64,000 bases of DNA from Kitasatospora sp. MAP12-44. GTDB lineage: Bacteria; Actinomycetota; Actinomycetes; Streptomycetales; Streptomycetaceae. Below, one piece after another: positions 54,428-63,425 of the stretch (position 1 is the stretch's first letter; the number at the start of each line of letters is the position of its first letter). The translations under genes were made by a program, and so were the position numbers. Below the pieces are notes generated by a model. It did no database searches and was not told the DNA's origin. It worked only from the letters and a program-made list of their open reading frames with translations. The stretch lies in contig NZ_JARZAE010000004.1 in the NCBI RefSeq assembly GCF_029892095.1, positions 1,736,001-1,800,000 of the forward strand, written 5' to 3'.

Positions 54428-55516
54428 TCAGAGCATGAAGTCGGGCACCCCGGCGGGCAGGATAAATCGGAACCGCGCGCCGCCGCCGGGGGCGCGGTCG
54501 ATCCTGATGGCGCCCCCGTGGGCCTCCACGATGCCCTTGACGATGTAGAGGCCCAGGCCCGTGCCGCCGCGCTTGCTGCCGCGCCAGAAGCGGGTGAAGA
54601 CGCGCGGCATCGACTCCTCCGGGATGCCGCTGCCCTCATCGCTCACGGTGACCGCGGTCCCTTCCACGAATCGGGGCGGAGTGCCCGGGTGCTCCCAGGT
54701 CGCTGCCTCGACGATCTCCTTCGCCGGGGCCACCTCGATGGTGACAGTCCCCTCGCCGTGGCGCACCGCGTTTTCCAGCAGGTTGGCGAGCACCTGGTCG
54801 ACCTTGTCGGGGTCGGCCCACTGCTGCGGCAGGTCCTCGGCGATCCGGATGTCGAAGCGCTCCTGCGAGGCGCCCGCGGCGATCCGGCCCTCGACCTGGC
54901 GGCGGACGGCGACCGCGAGGTCCACCACCTGCTTGCGCAGCTCCAGGCGGCCCGCGTCGATCCGCGAGATGTCCAGCAGCTCGGCGATCAGCCGGGTCAC
55001 CCGGTCGGCGTCGGAGTTGACGGTCTCCAGCATCAGCCGCTTCTGGCCGTCGGTGAACCGCTCCCACTTGTTGAGCAGGGTCGCGGTGAAACCCTTGACG
55101 CTGGTCAGCGGGGAGCGCAGCTCGTGCGCGACGGTGGCGATCAGCTCGGCGTGCGCCCGCTCGGTGCGCCGGCGCGCCTCGGTGCCGCGCAGCGCGACCA
55201 CCACCCGCCGCACCGGGCCCCGCTCGCACTCGCGCACGTACCGGGCGCAGACCAGCACCTCGCGGCCGCCGGGCAGCAGCAGATTGCGCTCGGGCTGGCG
55301 GGTGCGGATGGCCAGGCCGCCGTACGGATCGGTCAGCGGCCACCAGCGGCGGCCGTCCAGGTCCTCCAGCGGCAGCGCCTCGTCCAGCGGGCGGCCGAGC
55401 GCCGAGCCCGCCGGCAGGCCGGTCAGGCGGGCGGCGGCCCGGTTGAAGCAGACCACCCGGCCCTGCTCGTCGGCGATCACCAGGCCGTCCGGCAGGTCAT
55501 CGGGGTCCACGTCCAT
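54428..55516 (-). CDS. PAS-domain sensor histidine kinase
   Basis: A 362-residue soluble kinase. The PAS fold covers about residues 1-110 (GLVIADEQGRVVCFNRAA). The HisKA phospho-acceptor lies in ATVAHELRSPLTSVKG. The HATPase has N-box LLENAVRHG, G1 DEGSGIPEES and G2 GTGLGLYIVKG. ATG 55516 with GGGAGGAC before it fits better than ATG 55561. It occurs in this block, between the TrmH-type methylase and pheS, in many streptomycetes. No response regulator is adjacent. Its signal is unknown. Confidence 0.93.
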   Translation of the reverse strand: MDVDPDDLPDGLVIADEQGRVVCFNRAAARLTGLPAGSALGRPLDEALPLEDLDGRRWWPLTDPYGGLAIRTRQPERNLLLPGGREVLVCARYVRECERGPVRRVVVALRGTEARRRTERAHAELIATVAHELRSPLTSVKGFTATLLNKWERFTDGQKRLMLETVNSDADRVTRLIAELLDISRIDAGRLELRKQVVDLAVAVRRQVEGRIAAGASQERFDIRIAEDLPQQWADPDKVDQVLANLLENAVRHGEGTVTIEVAPAKEIVEAATWEHPGTPPRFVEGTAVTVSDEGSGIPEESMPRVFTRFWRGSKRGGTGLGLYIVKGIVEAHGGAIRIDRAPGGGARFRFILPAGVPDFML

Positions 55517-55582
55517 GGCGTCCTCCCGAGACTGCAGATGCGTCCCCCCGCCGAACAGCACCCGGGACCAGTGACTCAGACC

Positions 55583-56458
55583 CTAGCGCTCCGCACCCGC
55601 AGCGCGACACCCTGCGGACGAACGCTGCGCCCGGGCGGAGGCGTAGAGGCACACGGCGGCGGCCGTGGCGAGGTTGAGGCTCTCGGCGTGCCCGTGGATG
55701 GGCACGCGCACCACCTCGTCGGCGAGTGCGCGGGTCTCCGCCGGCAGGCCCCAGGCCTCGTTGCCGAAGACCCAGGCGGTCGGTGCGCCCAGGGTGCCCT
55801 CGTCCAGCTCCTGGTCCAGGTCGCGCTCCCCCGCGCCGTCGGCGGCCAGCACCCGCACGCCCGCGGCCCGCAGCTCGGCCACCACCTGCTCGATCGGGAC
55901 GCCGACCGCCACCGGCAGGTGGAAGAGGCTGCCGACCGAGGCCCGGACGGCCTTGGGGTTGTAGACGTCCACCGATGCGTCGGTGAGCACCACCGCGTCG
56001 GCGCCGGCCGCGTCCGCCGTACGCAGCACGGTGCCGGCGTTCCCGGGGTCGCGCACATGCGCGAGCACCGCGACCAGCCGGGGGCGGCTGCGCAGGATCT
56101 CCTCGAACGGGGTGTCCAGGAAGCGGCAGAGCGCCACGATGCCCTGCGGGGTGACGGTGTCGCAGATCTCCGCGATCACCTCGTCGGTGGCGGTCAGCAC
56201 CGCGAGACCGGCCTGCTCGGCGGCCTCGGTGATGTCCCGGTGGCGCTCGGCGGCCTCCGGGGTGAGGTAGATCTCCACCACGGCGTGCTGCCCGCTCCCC
56301 GGCAGCAGGCCGAACGCCACCGCTTCGCGGACCGCCTGCGGGCCCTCGGCCAGGAAGCGCCGGTCCTTGCCGCGTTGGGCCCGGCGGGCCAACTTACGGG
56401 CGGCGATCACCCGCGGCGAGCGGAGCGAGCTGAGCAGAGGGGTCTCGGTGGCGGCCAT
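55583..56458 (-). CDS. TrmH/SpoU-family RNA 2'-O-methyltransferase
   Basis: A 291-residue SPOUT-fold enzyme. An N-terminal RNA substrate domain (RKLARRAQRGKDRRFLAEG) precedes the knotted catalytic region with the motifs LAHVRDPGNAGTVLRTADAAG, VFGNEAWGLP and VRVPIHGHAESLNLATAAAV. Members methylate 2'-O of rRNA or tRNA, so RlmB-like is likely but the site is unknown. It follows rplT on the same strand and after its terminator. Confidence 0.92.
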   Translation of the reverse strand: MAATETPLLSSLRSPRVIAARKLARRAQRGKDRRFLAEGPQAVREAVAFGLLPGSGQHAVVEIYLTPEAAERHRDITEAAEQAGLAVLTATDEVIAEICDTVTPQGIVALCRFLDTPFEEILRSRPRLVAVLAHVRDPGNAGTVLRTADAAGADAVVLTDASVDVYNPKAVRASVGSLFHLPVAVGVPIEQVVAELRAAGVRVLAADGAGERDLDQELDEGTLGAPTAWVFGNEAWGLPAETRALADEVVRVPIHGHAESLNLATAAAVCLYASARAQRSSAGCRAAGAER

Positions 56459-56514
56459 GGGAGTGCGCTGGTCTCGCTTCTCTGGGGCTGGGGGAACGGC
56501 GGTCGGAGACAGCT

Positions 56515-56547
56515 CAGACCCGCAGGCTGGTGCCGCCTGCGGGTCTG
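56515..56547. terminator. terminator after rplT
   Basis: CAGACCCGCAGG (56515-56526) pairs with CCTGCGGGTCTG (56536-56547), 9-base loop. On the minus strand it follows rplT within 30 bases. Confidence 0.85.
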
Positions 56548-56575
56548 ATTGCGGTGCGGTGATCCAAGAAGAGGA

Positions 56576-56971
56576 TCAGGCGGCGTCGGCAGCGGCCTTC
56601 GGCGCGTTGACGTCGGCCGGCAGCGCCTTCTGGGCAGCCTCGACCAGCGACGCGAACGCGTTCGGGTCGTGGACGGCCAGCTCGGCCAGCATCTTGCGGT
56701 CGATCTCGATGCTGGCGGCCTTGAGGCCCTGCACGAAGCGGTTGTAGGTCATGCCGTTGGCGCGGGCCGCAGCGTTGATGCGCTGGATCCAGAGCTGACG
56801 GAAGTCGCCCTTGCGCTTCTTGCGGTCGTTGTAGTTGTAAACGAGCGAGTGGGTGACCTGCTCCTTGGCCTTACGGTAGAGGCGCGACCGCTGGCCGCGG
56901 TACCCCTTCGCCCGCTCGAGGATGACCCGGCGCTTCTTGTGGGCGTTTACTGCCCGCTTGACGCGTGCCAC
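56576..56971 (-). CDS. rplT: 50S ribosomal protein L20
   Basis: A 131-residue basic protein with the L20 signature ([21 protein letters not shown], then [21 protein letters not shown]). It binds 23S rRNA early in 50S assembly and in some bacteria represses its own operon. It is slightly longer than E. coli L20 (118), because of an Ala-rich C-terminal tail. The last gene of infC-rpmI-rplT. Confidence 0.98.
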   Translation of the reverse strand: MARVKRAVNAHKKRRVILERAKGYRGQRSRLYRKAKEQVTHSLVYNYNDRKKRKGDFRQLWIQRINAAARANGMTYNRFVQGLKAASIEIDRKMLAELAVHDPNAFASLVEAAQKALPADVNAPKAAADAA

Positions 56972-57077
56972 TTCATTACTCCTTGGGTTGGACCACGGAC
57001 TACTTCACGTGGTCCGTCAATCGAATTGGTCGGGAAGGATCAGCCGGAATCCGCGGCCTTGCGGCCACGGCGGGCGA

Positions 57078-57272
57078 TCACTTGCCGAGAAGCTTCTTGA
57101 TCTTCTTGACGTCGGCGGGGGCAACCACGACGGTGCCGGCCAGCTTGCGGGTCAGCGTGGAGGGCTTGTGCTCCAGGAGGTGGCGACGGCCGGCGCGCTC
57201 GCGCAGCACCTTGCCCGAGCCCGTGATCTTGAAGCGCTTGCTCGCGCCGCTGTGCGTCTTCTGCTTCGGCAT
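57078..57272 (-). CDS. rpmI: 50S ribosomal protein L35
   Basis: A 64-residue basic protein: [20 protein letters not shown], then [14 protein letters not shown]. Standard L35 in length. It lies between infC and rplT with 143 and 106-base gaps; the upstream gap holds two hairpins. Confidence 0.98.
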   Translation of the reverse strand: MPKQKTHSGASKRFKITGSGKVLRERAGRRHLLEHKPSTLTRKLAGTVVVAPADVKKIKKLLGK

Positions 57273-57303
57273 ATCGCCGTATCTCCTCGTCGGTCCGCCC
57301 TGG

Positions 57304-57374
57304 CCCGCGTGGCAGAACCACGCGGGCAGGGGCGCTGGGGGTACTCCGGTCCCTGGGCAGGACGCCCTGGGACC
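57304..57374. promoter_or_regulatory. two hairpins between infC and rpmI
   Basis: CCCGCGTGG/CCACGCGGG (57304-57312, 57318-57326) and GGTCCC/GGGACC (57348-57353, 57369-57374) lie in the 143-base gap. They may process or stabilise the transcript or bind L20. No T-tract, so termination is doubtful. Confidence 0.5.
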
Positions 57375-57415
57375 GTGGTGGCCAGATCACTCGGACCGGC
57401 CCGGAGCCCTGGGGC

Positions 57416-58168
57416 TCAGGCGTCCTGAGAGACCTCGGCCGGCTGCTCGGCGGTCTCGGCGGCCTGCTCGCCGCCGTCCTCCGCCTCGTCCTCTTCAGCC
57501 TCGGCTTCGTCCGCTTCGGCCTCGGCCGCTGCGTTCTCCGCCTCGAGGGCTGCGTCGTCGTCGAGCTCGTCAGCGGTGTCCGGTCCGGCGTTGCGGCCCT
57601 GACGCTCGGCCTTGCGAGCGTCTGCCAGCACACGGGCCTCGGCCATCGCCTCGGTCTTCTTCTTGTGCGGGCCGAGAACCATGATCATGTTACGGCCGTC
57701 CTGCTTGGCCGAGGACTCCACGAAGCCCAGGTCCTGGACGTCGTTCGCCAGCCGCTGCAGCAGTCGGAAGCCCAACTCGGGGCGGGACTGCTCACGACCG
57801 CGGAACATGATCGTGATCTTGACCTTGTCACCCTGCTTGAGGAACCGGACGACGTGACCCTTCTTGGTGTCATAGTCGTGCGGGTCGATCTTCGGCCGGA
57901 GCTTCATCTCCTTGATGACCGTGTGCGCCTGGTTCTTGCGCGCCTCACGGGCCTTCATGGCCGACTCGTACTTGAACTTGCCGTAGTCCATGAGCTTGCA
58001 CACCGGCGGCCGGGCGGTCGCCGCGACCTCGACCAGGTCGAGGTCGTACTCCTGCGCAAGCTCCAGCGCCTTGGCAAGCGGCACGATGCCGACCTGCTCG
58101 CCGCTGGGACCGACGAGTCGCACCTCAGGGACGCGAATCCGGTCGTTGATGCGGGGCTCGGTGCTGAT
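57416..58168 (-). CDS. infC: translation initiation factor IF-3
   Basis: IF-3 checks initiator tRNA and start codon on the 30S subunit. The conserved N-terminus [20 protein letters not shown] begins at ATC 58168, with AAGGAGG at 58179-58173 and 4 bases of spacing. The first conventional start (GTG 58123) would cut the first 15 conserved residues. The core (about 170 residues) is followed by an acidic Glu/Asp/Ala tail of about 60 residues, usual in actinobacteria. An abnormal start allows IF-3 to repress its own synthesis, as known in E. coli. Confidence 0.95.
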   Translation of the reverse strand: MSTEPRINDRIRVPEVRLVGPSGEQVGIVPLAKALELAQEYDLDLVEVAATARPPVCKLMDYGKFKYESAMKAREARKNQAHTVIKEMKLRPKIDPHDYDTKKGHVVRFLKQGDKVKITIMFRGREQSRPELGFRLLQRLANDVQDLGFVESSAKQDGRNMIMVLGPHKKKTEAMAEARVLADARKAERQGRNAGPDTADELDDDAALEAENAAAEAEADEAEAEEDEAEDGGEQAAETAEQPAEVSQDA

Positions 58169-58296
58169 GGGGCCTCCTTGGTTGCACCTTCTGCGATGCG
58201 GCCGTCAGGGAGGCGGTCGCACGTAGTGGACTCGACCACTGGGCGGGGCTTCATTCGTGCTGCGCTGCCGCCTGGCGTCCAGCGCACCGCGACACG

Positions 58297-58522
58297 AAAA
58301 AAGCCCCGCTCGGTTACAAGCAGGGCTCCACACAACCGGGAGCGGCATCCGCTGGACGCCGCCGACGAACCGGCACCCTCAGGTGCCTGTCGCTGGACCG
58401 GGACCCATCGACCGCGAGGTCGATCAGGTGGGAGACTTTCGCGGTTGCCCTCTCGGGCCTCCTGGGTGGAGCCTCCACTTGCTGGCCGGGTCGCACGTGG
58501 CTACCTGGCCGGTCAGTCTCGA
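58297..58522 (-). promoter_or_regulatory. structured leader with attenuator terminator upstream of infC
   Basis: On the minus strand, AGCCCTGC (58327-58320), loop, GCGGGGCT (58309-58302), then TTTTT (58301-58297): a textbook terminator, rare in this GC-rich genome, before infC. About 200 bases of leader lie upstream and can form other hairpins, e.g. around 58400-58420. It may control infC-rpmI-rplT by attenuation. Confidence 0.75.
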
Positions 58523-58528
58523 AGCATA
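58523..58528 (-). promoter_or_regulatory. candidate extended -10 promoter element for the infC operon
   Basis: Minus-strand TGGTATGCT gives an extended -10 (TGnTATGCT) just upstream of the leader. No good -35 is seen. It faces the divergent DUF1844 gene. Confidence 0.5.
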
Positions 58529-58622
58529 CCAGCATGTGGGGGGTGAGCGTTATTCCCGTCCCCGCGACGGCTCCTTGTACGCTCCGTGGGGTACGGATCC
58601 ACCCCTAAGGAATGAGCCCCCC

Positions 58623-58997
58623 TTGAGCAGCGAGCCCACCGACAGCGTGTCCGCGGACGACGCGATCGGCTTCGACGACCTCACCCGCGACATCGCGGAG
58701 GTGCCGGCCGTCGAGGTGATCACCACCGTCGCGGTGCACCTGATGAGCGCCGCGGCCGTCAAGTGCGGCCTCGCCGAGGGCGGCGCGGCCGACAAGGACC
58801 TCGACGAGGCCCGCAAGCTGATCACCGCCCTGGCCGGTCTGGTGACCGCGGGCGCCCCCGAGATCAGCAACTTCCACGCCGCGCCGCTGCGCGACGGTCT
58901 GAAGTCCCTTCAGCTGGCCTTCCGTGAGGCCTCGCTGGTGCCGGACGCCCCGGGCACCGGCCCGGGCGAGAAGTTCACCGGGCCGGTCTACTCCTAG
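58623..58997 (+). CDS. DUF1844 protein
   Basis: A 124-residue protein with the DUF1844 core EVPAVEVITTVAVHLMSAAAVKCGL and LDEARKLITALAGLVTAGA. It is conserved near infC in actinobacteria; function unknown. TTG 58623 is the only start that keeps the conserved region and gives a stand-alone protein; an upstream in-frame start is not evident. AAGGA lies about 14 bases upstream. It ends at the TCCTAG tandem repeat. Confidence 0.85.
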   Translation: MSSEPTDSVSADDAIGFDDLTRDIAEVPAVEVITTVAVHLMSAAAVKCGLAEGGAADKDLDEARKLITALAGLVTAGAPEISNFHAAPLRDGLKSLQLAFREASLVPDAPGTGPGEKFTGPVYS

Positions 58998-59015
58998 TCC
59001 TAGTCCTAGTCCTAG
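58992..59015. repeat. four tandem TCCTAG units at convergent stops
   Basis: TCCTAG is repeated at 58992-59015. The first unit holds the DUF1844 stop TAG, and the last contains the stop (CTA on this strand) of the convergent SseB gene. It separates the two ends by only 14 bases. Confidence 0.9.
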
Positions 59016-59755
59016 GACTTCCGGTAGAAGAGCTGCCCCGCGGGCTTCGCGTCCGCGGGCAGCAGCGCCAGGTCGAGGCCGCGCCCCAGCCGCACCCGCA
59101 GCACCGGGTCGCCCGCCACCGCGCCGGCCAGCCGCTGGGCCAGCTCCGGCACCGCCGCGTCGGCGGACGGGCCGAGCGCGAGCACCGCGTCGGTGACCGT
59201 CCCCGGGCGCAGTTCGGCCCGCAGCACCTCGGGTTCGGCGGCCAGCAGCGCGCTGAGCGCCGCCAGCACCTGCGGGTCCTGCACCGGCGGCAGCCACGCC
59301 CGGCCCTCGGCGACCGCGCGCATCCGAGCCCCCGTCAGCTCGTAGACCACCGGCCCGGCCGGGTCGATCAGCAGCACGTCGGCCCGCTCCGAGTAGGCGG
59401 CCAGCACGGCCTGCGGCGCGGCCACCGGCGCCGGGCGCGCGTCCGCCCGCCAACGGGCCAGCGACTCCAGCGAGGTGAAGGCCGGCAGCGCGCGCCGCCC
59501 GTCGGCGGCCTCGATCACCGGGACCGCCATGTCGCTGGTCTTCTCGTGCTTGAGCCCCTGCGCGTCGGTCTCCACCTCGCCGAGCAGCGCGACGATCGGC
59601 ACCATCAGCCGGGCGGCGGGCAGAGCCGCGAGCAGCGCCAGCTCCGCGGTGGCCGAGCGCTCGTGCGACCAGGCCGTCAGGGCGCCGGCCAGGGCCGGGT
59701 CGGCGCTGCCGTCGTCGTCGGCGAAACCAGGGTTCGGAATGTTCTTGCGATCCAC
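59012..59755 (-). CDS. SseB-family protein
   Basis: A 247-residue soluble protein with SseB features: LMVPIVALLGEVETDAQGLKHEKTSDMAV, then ALPAFTSLESLARWR. Family members are thought to act in protein interactions with no clear enzymatic role; here function is unknown. ATG 59755 gives MDRKNIPNPGF, the usual N-terminus in streptomycetes. Convergent with DUF1844. Confidence 0.88.
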   Translation of the reverse strand: MDRKNIPNPGFADDDGSADPALAGALTAWSHERSATAELALLAALPAARLMVPIVALLGEVETDAQGLKHEKTSDMAVPVIEAADGRRALPAFTSLESLARWRADARPAPVAAPQAVLAAYSERADVLLIDPAGPVVYELTGARMRAVAEGRAWLPPVQDPQVLAALSALLAAEPEVLRAELRPGTVTDAVLALGPSADAAVPELAQRLAGAVAGDPVLRVRLGRGLDLALLPADAKPAGQLFYRKS

Positions 59756-59859
59756 CTGGCGAGCCTAACGGCTGCACCGCCCAGGAACGCACCGCCCAGG
59801 AACGCACCGGCAGCGTCCGCTCCCTACCGCCCGGTAGCGGTCTGTGGCAGTCTGCGCGC

Positions 59860-61092
59860 ATGGCCCACCTCACCTTGTCTCCGGCGGCCCGCACCAGCAC
59901 CTCCCCCGCGGCCGACCGCGCCCGTTACGACCGCGCCACCGCCCACCTGGACGCCCCGCTGGCCGTCGTCGACCTGGAAGCCTTCGACGCCAACGCCGCC
60001 GACCTGGTGCGCCGGGCGGGCGGCAAGCCGATCCGGGTGGCCAGCAAGTCGGTGCGCTGCCGGGCCCTGCTGGAGCGGGTGCTGGCCCGCGAGGGGTTCG
60101 CCGGTCTGATGAGCTTCACGCTCGCCGAGTCGCTCTGGCTGGCCCGGGCCGGTTTCGAGGACGTGCTGCTCGCCTACCCCTCCACCGACCGGTCCGGCTT
60201 CGCCGAGCTGACCACCGACCCCAAGCTGGCCGCCGCCGTCACCGTGCTGCTGGACGACCCGGCGCAACTCGACCTGGTGGACGCCGCCCGCGCGGGCGGC
60301 GAGGAGGTGCGGGTCTGCCTGGAACTGGACACCGCACTGCACCTGTTGGGCGGCCGGGTCCGGGTCGGCGCGCGGCGCTCGCCGCTGCGCACACCGCAGG
60401 ACCTGCGGGCCTTCGCCGAGTTGGTGCAGAACCGGCCCGGCTTCCGGGTGGTCGGCCTGATGGCCTACGAGGGGCACGTCGCCGGAGTGGGCGACCGGAT
60501 CGCCGGCCGTCCGCTGCGCTCGCGCATGATCCAGCTGATGCAGGCCAAGGCGCGGGCCGAACTGGCCGAGCGGCGCTCGGCGGTGGTGCGGGCGTTGCGC
60601 GAGGTGGCGGAGCTCGAGTTCGTCAACGGCGGTGGGACCGGCAGCGTGGAGAGCACCGTGGCGGAGGCCGCGGTGACCGAGGTGGCGGCGGGCTCGGGGC
60701 TGTTCGTGCCGCGGCTCTTCGACAACTACCGCTCGTTCCAAGGACGTCCGGCGGCGCTCTTCGCGCAGCCGGTGGTCCGCCGGCCGGGGCTCGGCGTGGT
60801 GACGGTGCTCGGCGGCGGCTATCCGGCCTCGGGTGCGGCCGGGCCGGACCGCTCGCCGGTCCCCTATCTCCCGCAGGGGCTGCGCTACGACCCGCAGGAG
60901 GGCGCCGGCGAGGTGCAGACCCCGCTGCTGGGATCGGCGGCCGACGACCTGCTGATCGGCGACAAGGTCTGGTTCCGGCACGCCAAGGCGGGCGAGCTGT
61001 GCGAGCGGTTCGCCGAGCTGCAACTGATCGAGGGCGACCGGGTGGTGCGGACCGTGCCCACCTACCGCGGCGAGGGCAGGACCTTCCTCTGA
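59860..61092 (+). CDS. PLP-dependent amino-acid deaminase/aldolase (fold III, alanine-racemase-like)
   Basis: A 410-residue enzyme. The PLP lysine is in IRVASKSVRC (residue about 63); the barrel strands continue to VGLMAYEGHVAG and VNGGGTGSVE. The C-terminal beta domain has GEVQTPLLG and GDKVWFRHAKAGELCERF. It matches the D-threonine-aldolase/D-serine-deaminase group rather than alanine racemase. The exact substrate is uncertain. ATG 59860. A terminator hairpin follows. Confidence 0.88.
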   Translation: MAHLTLSPAARTSTSPAADRARYDRATAHLDAPLAVVDLEAFDANAADLVRRAGGKPIRVASKSVRCRALLERVLAREGFAGLMSFTLAESLWLARAGFEDVLLAYPSTDRSGFAELTTDPKLAAAVTVLLDDPAQLDLVDAARAGGEEVRVCLELDTALHLLGGRVRVGARRSPLRTPQDLRAFAELVQNRPGFRVVGLMAYEGHVAGVGDRIAGRPLRSRMIQLMQAKARAELAERRSAVVRALREVAELEFVNGGGTGSVESTVAEAAVTEVAAGSGLFVPRLFDNYRSFQGRPAALFAQPVVRRPGLGVVTVLGGGYPASGAAGPDRSPVPYLPQGLRYDPQEGAGEVQTPLLGSAADDLLIGDKVWFRHAKAGELCERFAELQLIEGDRVVRTVPTYRGEGRTFL

Positions 61093-61119
61093 CCCTCTCT
61101 GACGCCGCCTCAACAGACC

Positions 61120-61153
61120 GGGCCCGGCCGCGCAGTGCCGCGCGGCCGGGCCC
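61120..61153. terminator. hairpin terminator
   Basis: GGGCCCGGCCGCGC (61120-61133) pairs with GCGCGGCCGGGCCC (61140-61153), 6-base loop, after the deaminase/aldolase and before the convergent DUF2510 gene. Confidence 0.85.
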
Positions 61154-61168
61154 CCTTGCGTTCTGCGG

Positions 61169-62377
61169 TCAGGTGCTGGCGCCGCCGGTGCCGCCACCGC
61201 CCGCGGCGCCGCTGCCACCGCCACCGGGGATCGAGCCGGTGAAGTCGGTGACGCCGCTGACGATGGTGTCCATCACCGAGACGTCCGGCGCCTTGGCCGC
61301 GATGTCGAAGCCCAGGTGCAGGCTGATCAGGGTGCCACTGGTCGAGGAGGGGAAGACCACCGTCTCGACGTAGCCGTCGTTGCCCTGCGAGGCCGAGACC
61401 TTCCAGCGGACCAGGTAGCCGCTGCGCCCGTCGACGGTCACCGCCTGGGACTTGAGCTCGGTGTGGCCCTTGCTGTTCGGGTAGGACTCGTTGGCCGCTG
61501 CGGTGATGTCCGCCTTGGCGGCCGCCGCGACGTCCGTGCCCTGCAGCTGGCCGGTGTTGGCGCCACCGAGCGAGCAGGTGGCAGCGCCGCCGCCCGCGCC
61601 GCCGGACCCACCGGAGCCGCCCGAGCTGGGGGCGCCCGGGCAGGTGTAGGCGCCGATCGTGAGGACCGCGCTGCCGTCACCGCCGGTGCCGCCGGTCCAG
61701 CCGGCCGGGACCGGAAGCACGATCTTGTTGTTCAGGTCGATGGCCTGGTTGCCGCCGCCGAGCCCGCCGGAGCCGCCCAGCCCCGGCATGCCGGGCAGCG
61801 CGCCGCTCCCGCCACCGCTGGCACCCGCGCCGCCGCCCAGGCCCGGGAAGCCGGGCAGGCTGCCGCCGGAGCCGCCCGCGCCGCCGCCGCGCAGGTGGCC
61901 GGGCGGCGCCGGGTTGGGCCGCGGCAGCGCGGTGGTCTGCTGATGACCGTCGTTGTGCACGGCGAGGTAGGTCACGCCGGAGCCGACCGCCAGGCCCAGC
62001 AGTCCCGCCACCGCCGCCGTGATCAGCACCGGCCGGGAGATCCGCTTGAGCAGGGAGGGCTTGCGGGCCACCGGCTGGGACCAGTCCACCGCGTGGTAGG
62101 CCGGGTCGTCCGCCGGGCCGCCCGCCAGGGCGTCGACCGGCGGCACCGCCTCGGTGGGCGGGTCGGGGAAGCGCACGGCGGGGCCGCTCTGCAGCACCTC
62201 GCCCTCGATCACCGTGCCCGGGCCGCTCAGCACGGCGGTGTCGTCATCGGAGTTCGGGGCGACCGGACGGGTGGTGGCCGTCCAGCCGCTGCCGTCCCAC
62301 CAGCGCTCGGGCCGGGGGTCACTGGTCGTGTCCTGGGGGTCCGGGTACCACCCGGCCGGGATCTTCGCGTCGCTCAC
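61169..62377 (-). CDS. DUF2510-containing membrane-anchored protein
   Basis: A 402-residue protein. Residues 5-40 form the DUF2510 domain (IPAGWYPDPQDTTSDPRPERWWDGSGW). One transmembrane helix lies near residues 118-138 (VLITAAVAGLLGLAVGSGVTYL). A Gly/Ser/Pro-rich low-complexity region follows, then a C-terminal domain of about 150 residues (NNKIVLPVPAGWTG onward) outside the cell, with two Cys. Function is unknown; the layout suggests a surface-exposed domain on a flexible stalk. Confidence 0.9.
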   Translation of the reverse strand: MSDAKIPAGWYPDPQDTTSDPRPERWWDGSGWTATTRPVAPNSDDDTAVLSGPGTVIEGEVLQSGPAVRFPDPPTEAVPPVDALAGGPADDPAYHAVDWSQPVARKPSLLKRISRPVLITAAVAGLLGLAVGSGVTYLAVHNDGHQQTTALPRPNPAPPGHLRGGGAGGSGGSLPGFPGLGGGAGASGGGSGALPGMPGLGGSGGLGGGNQAIDLNNKIVLPVPAGWTGGTGGDGSAVLTIGAYTCPGAPSSGGSGGSGGAGGGAATCSLGGANTGQLQGTDVAAAAKADITAAANESYPNSKGHTELKSQAVTVDGRSGYLVRWKVSASQGNDGYVETVVFPSSTSGTLISLHLGFDIAAKAPDVSVMDTIVSGVTDFTGSIPGGGGSGAAGGGGTGGAST

Positions 62378-62474
62378 AGTAGAAAATGTATGGGCAGGCG
62401 GATAAGCGCGATATCAACTGACCCGCGCAATCAGCGCATTTCGGATGAGATTACGGTGAGAGTGGCGGCGGGCC

Positions 62475-63221
62475 CTACTCCGGGCTCGCCTCCGGGCGCT
62501 CCTCCGGTGTGACGTATGTCCCGGAAGCTCCGCCGTCCACCCGCAGCTCACCGGCCGTGATGAACGAGGAGTCGTCGCTCGCCAGGAACGCCACCGCCGC
62601 GGCGATCTCCTCCGGCCGAGCAAGGCGGCCGAGCGGAAGGTCCGCCGGCTGCCCGTCAGCGCGCCGCGGGTCCTCGGCCAGCCACTCGCGCAGCTGCGGG
62701 GAGTCCACCGGGCCGGCCGAGAGCGCGTTGACCCGGATGCCCTCGCGGGCGAACCGCAGGGCCAGCTCGCGCGACAGCGCCAGCACCCCGGCGGCCGAGG
62801 CGGCCGCAGCGGTGCGGGAGAGCTGCGGGGCCGCCGCCGCGATGTTGACGATCGAGCCGCGCCCGTGCCGGCGCATGTAGTGCAGCGCCGCCTCGCAGCA
62901 GAGCCGGGCGGCGGTGAGCTCGGCCTCCCGCACGGTGTGGACGGCGATGTCCACGCTGCCGCAGGTCTCGTAGGCGGTGTCGAAGAGCGCCTCGACCATG
63001 TACGGGTCGGTGACGTCGGTGGCCGTGAAGTGGCCGCGGACCGCCGCGGCCGCCGCCCGCCCGGCCGCCTCGTCGACGTCGGCGAGCACCACCCGCGCGC
63101 CCTCCGCGGCCAGCCGGCGGGCGACCGCCAGGCCGATACCGCTGCCCGCCGCGGTGACCACGGCCGTCCGGCCGACCAGGCGGCGGCAGAGCGCGGCGGC
63201 GTCCGGCGACCTGTCAGGCAT
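62475..63221 (-). CDS. SDR-family protein lacking catalytic residues
   Basis: A 248-residue SDR. The cofactor motif VVTAAGSGIGLAVARRLA (residues about 21-38) and the C-terminal FITAGELRVDGGASGTYV are preserved. The usual Y-x-x-x-K is replaced by Ala-rich AAAASAAGVLALS, and NNAG is replaced by VHTVREA. It probably binds a nucleotide but cannot reduce through the standard mechanism. ATG 63221. The gene faces the divergent CDF gene. Confidence 0.88.
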   Translation of the reverse strand: MPDRSPDAAALCRRLVGRTAVVTAAGSGIGLAVARRLAAEGARVVLADVDEAAGRAAAAAVRGHFTATDVTDPYMVEALFDTAYETCGSVDIAVHTVREAELTAARLCCEAALHYMRRHGRGSIVNIAAAAPQLSRTAAAASAAGVLALSRELALRFAREGIRVNALSAGPVDSPQLREWLAEDPRRADGQPADLPLGRLARPEEIAAAVAFLASDDSSFITAGELRVDGGASGTYVTPEERPEASPE

Positions 63222-63425
63222 CGGGGATTCCCTTCGTCACGTACGGCGACCGCCAGTATACGGTGAGTGCGGAAACGGCTCCTGCGGGTGGGCCGGCGGG
63301 GGGCCAGAAGACAACGACAACGGTCACCAGTGCAGCCTTTGGATCTTCCTACGATCTGGGGTTCACTCTGCATGCAGGGCACCCGTCCTTGACCTCCCAG
63401 CGACAGCGATCAGGAGACGACCGCG
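63222..63425. other. divergent intergenic region
   Basis: About 200 bases between the SDR and the cation transporter starts. It presumably holds both promoters; I see no strong repeat. Confidence 0.4.
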
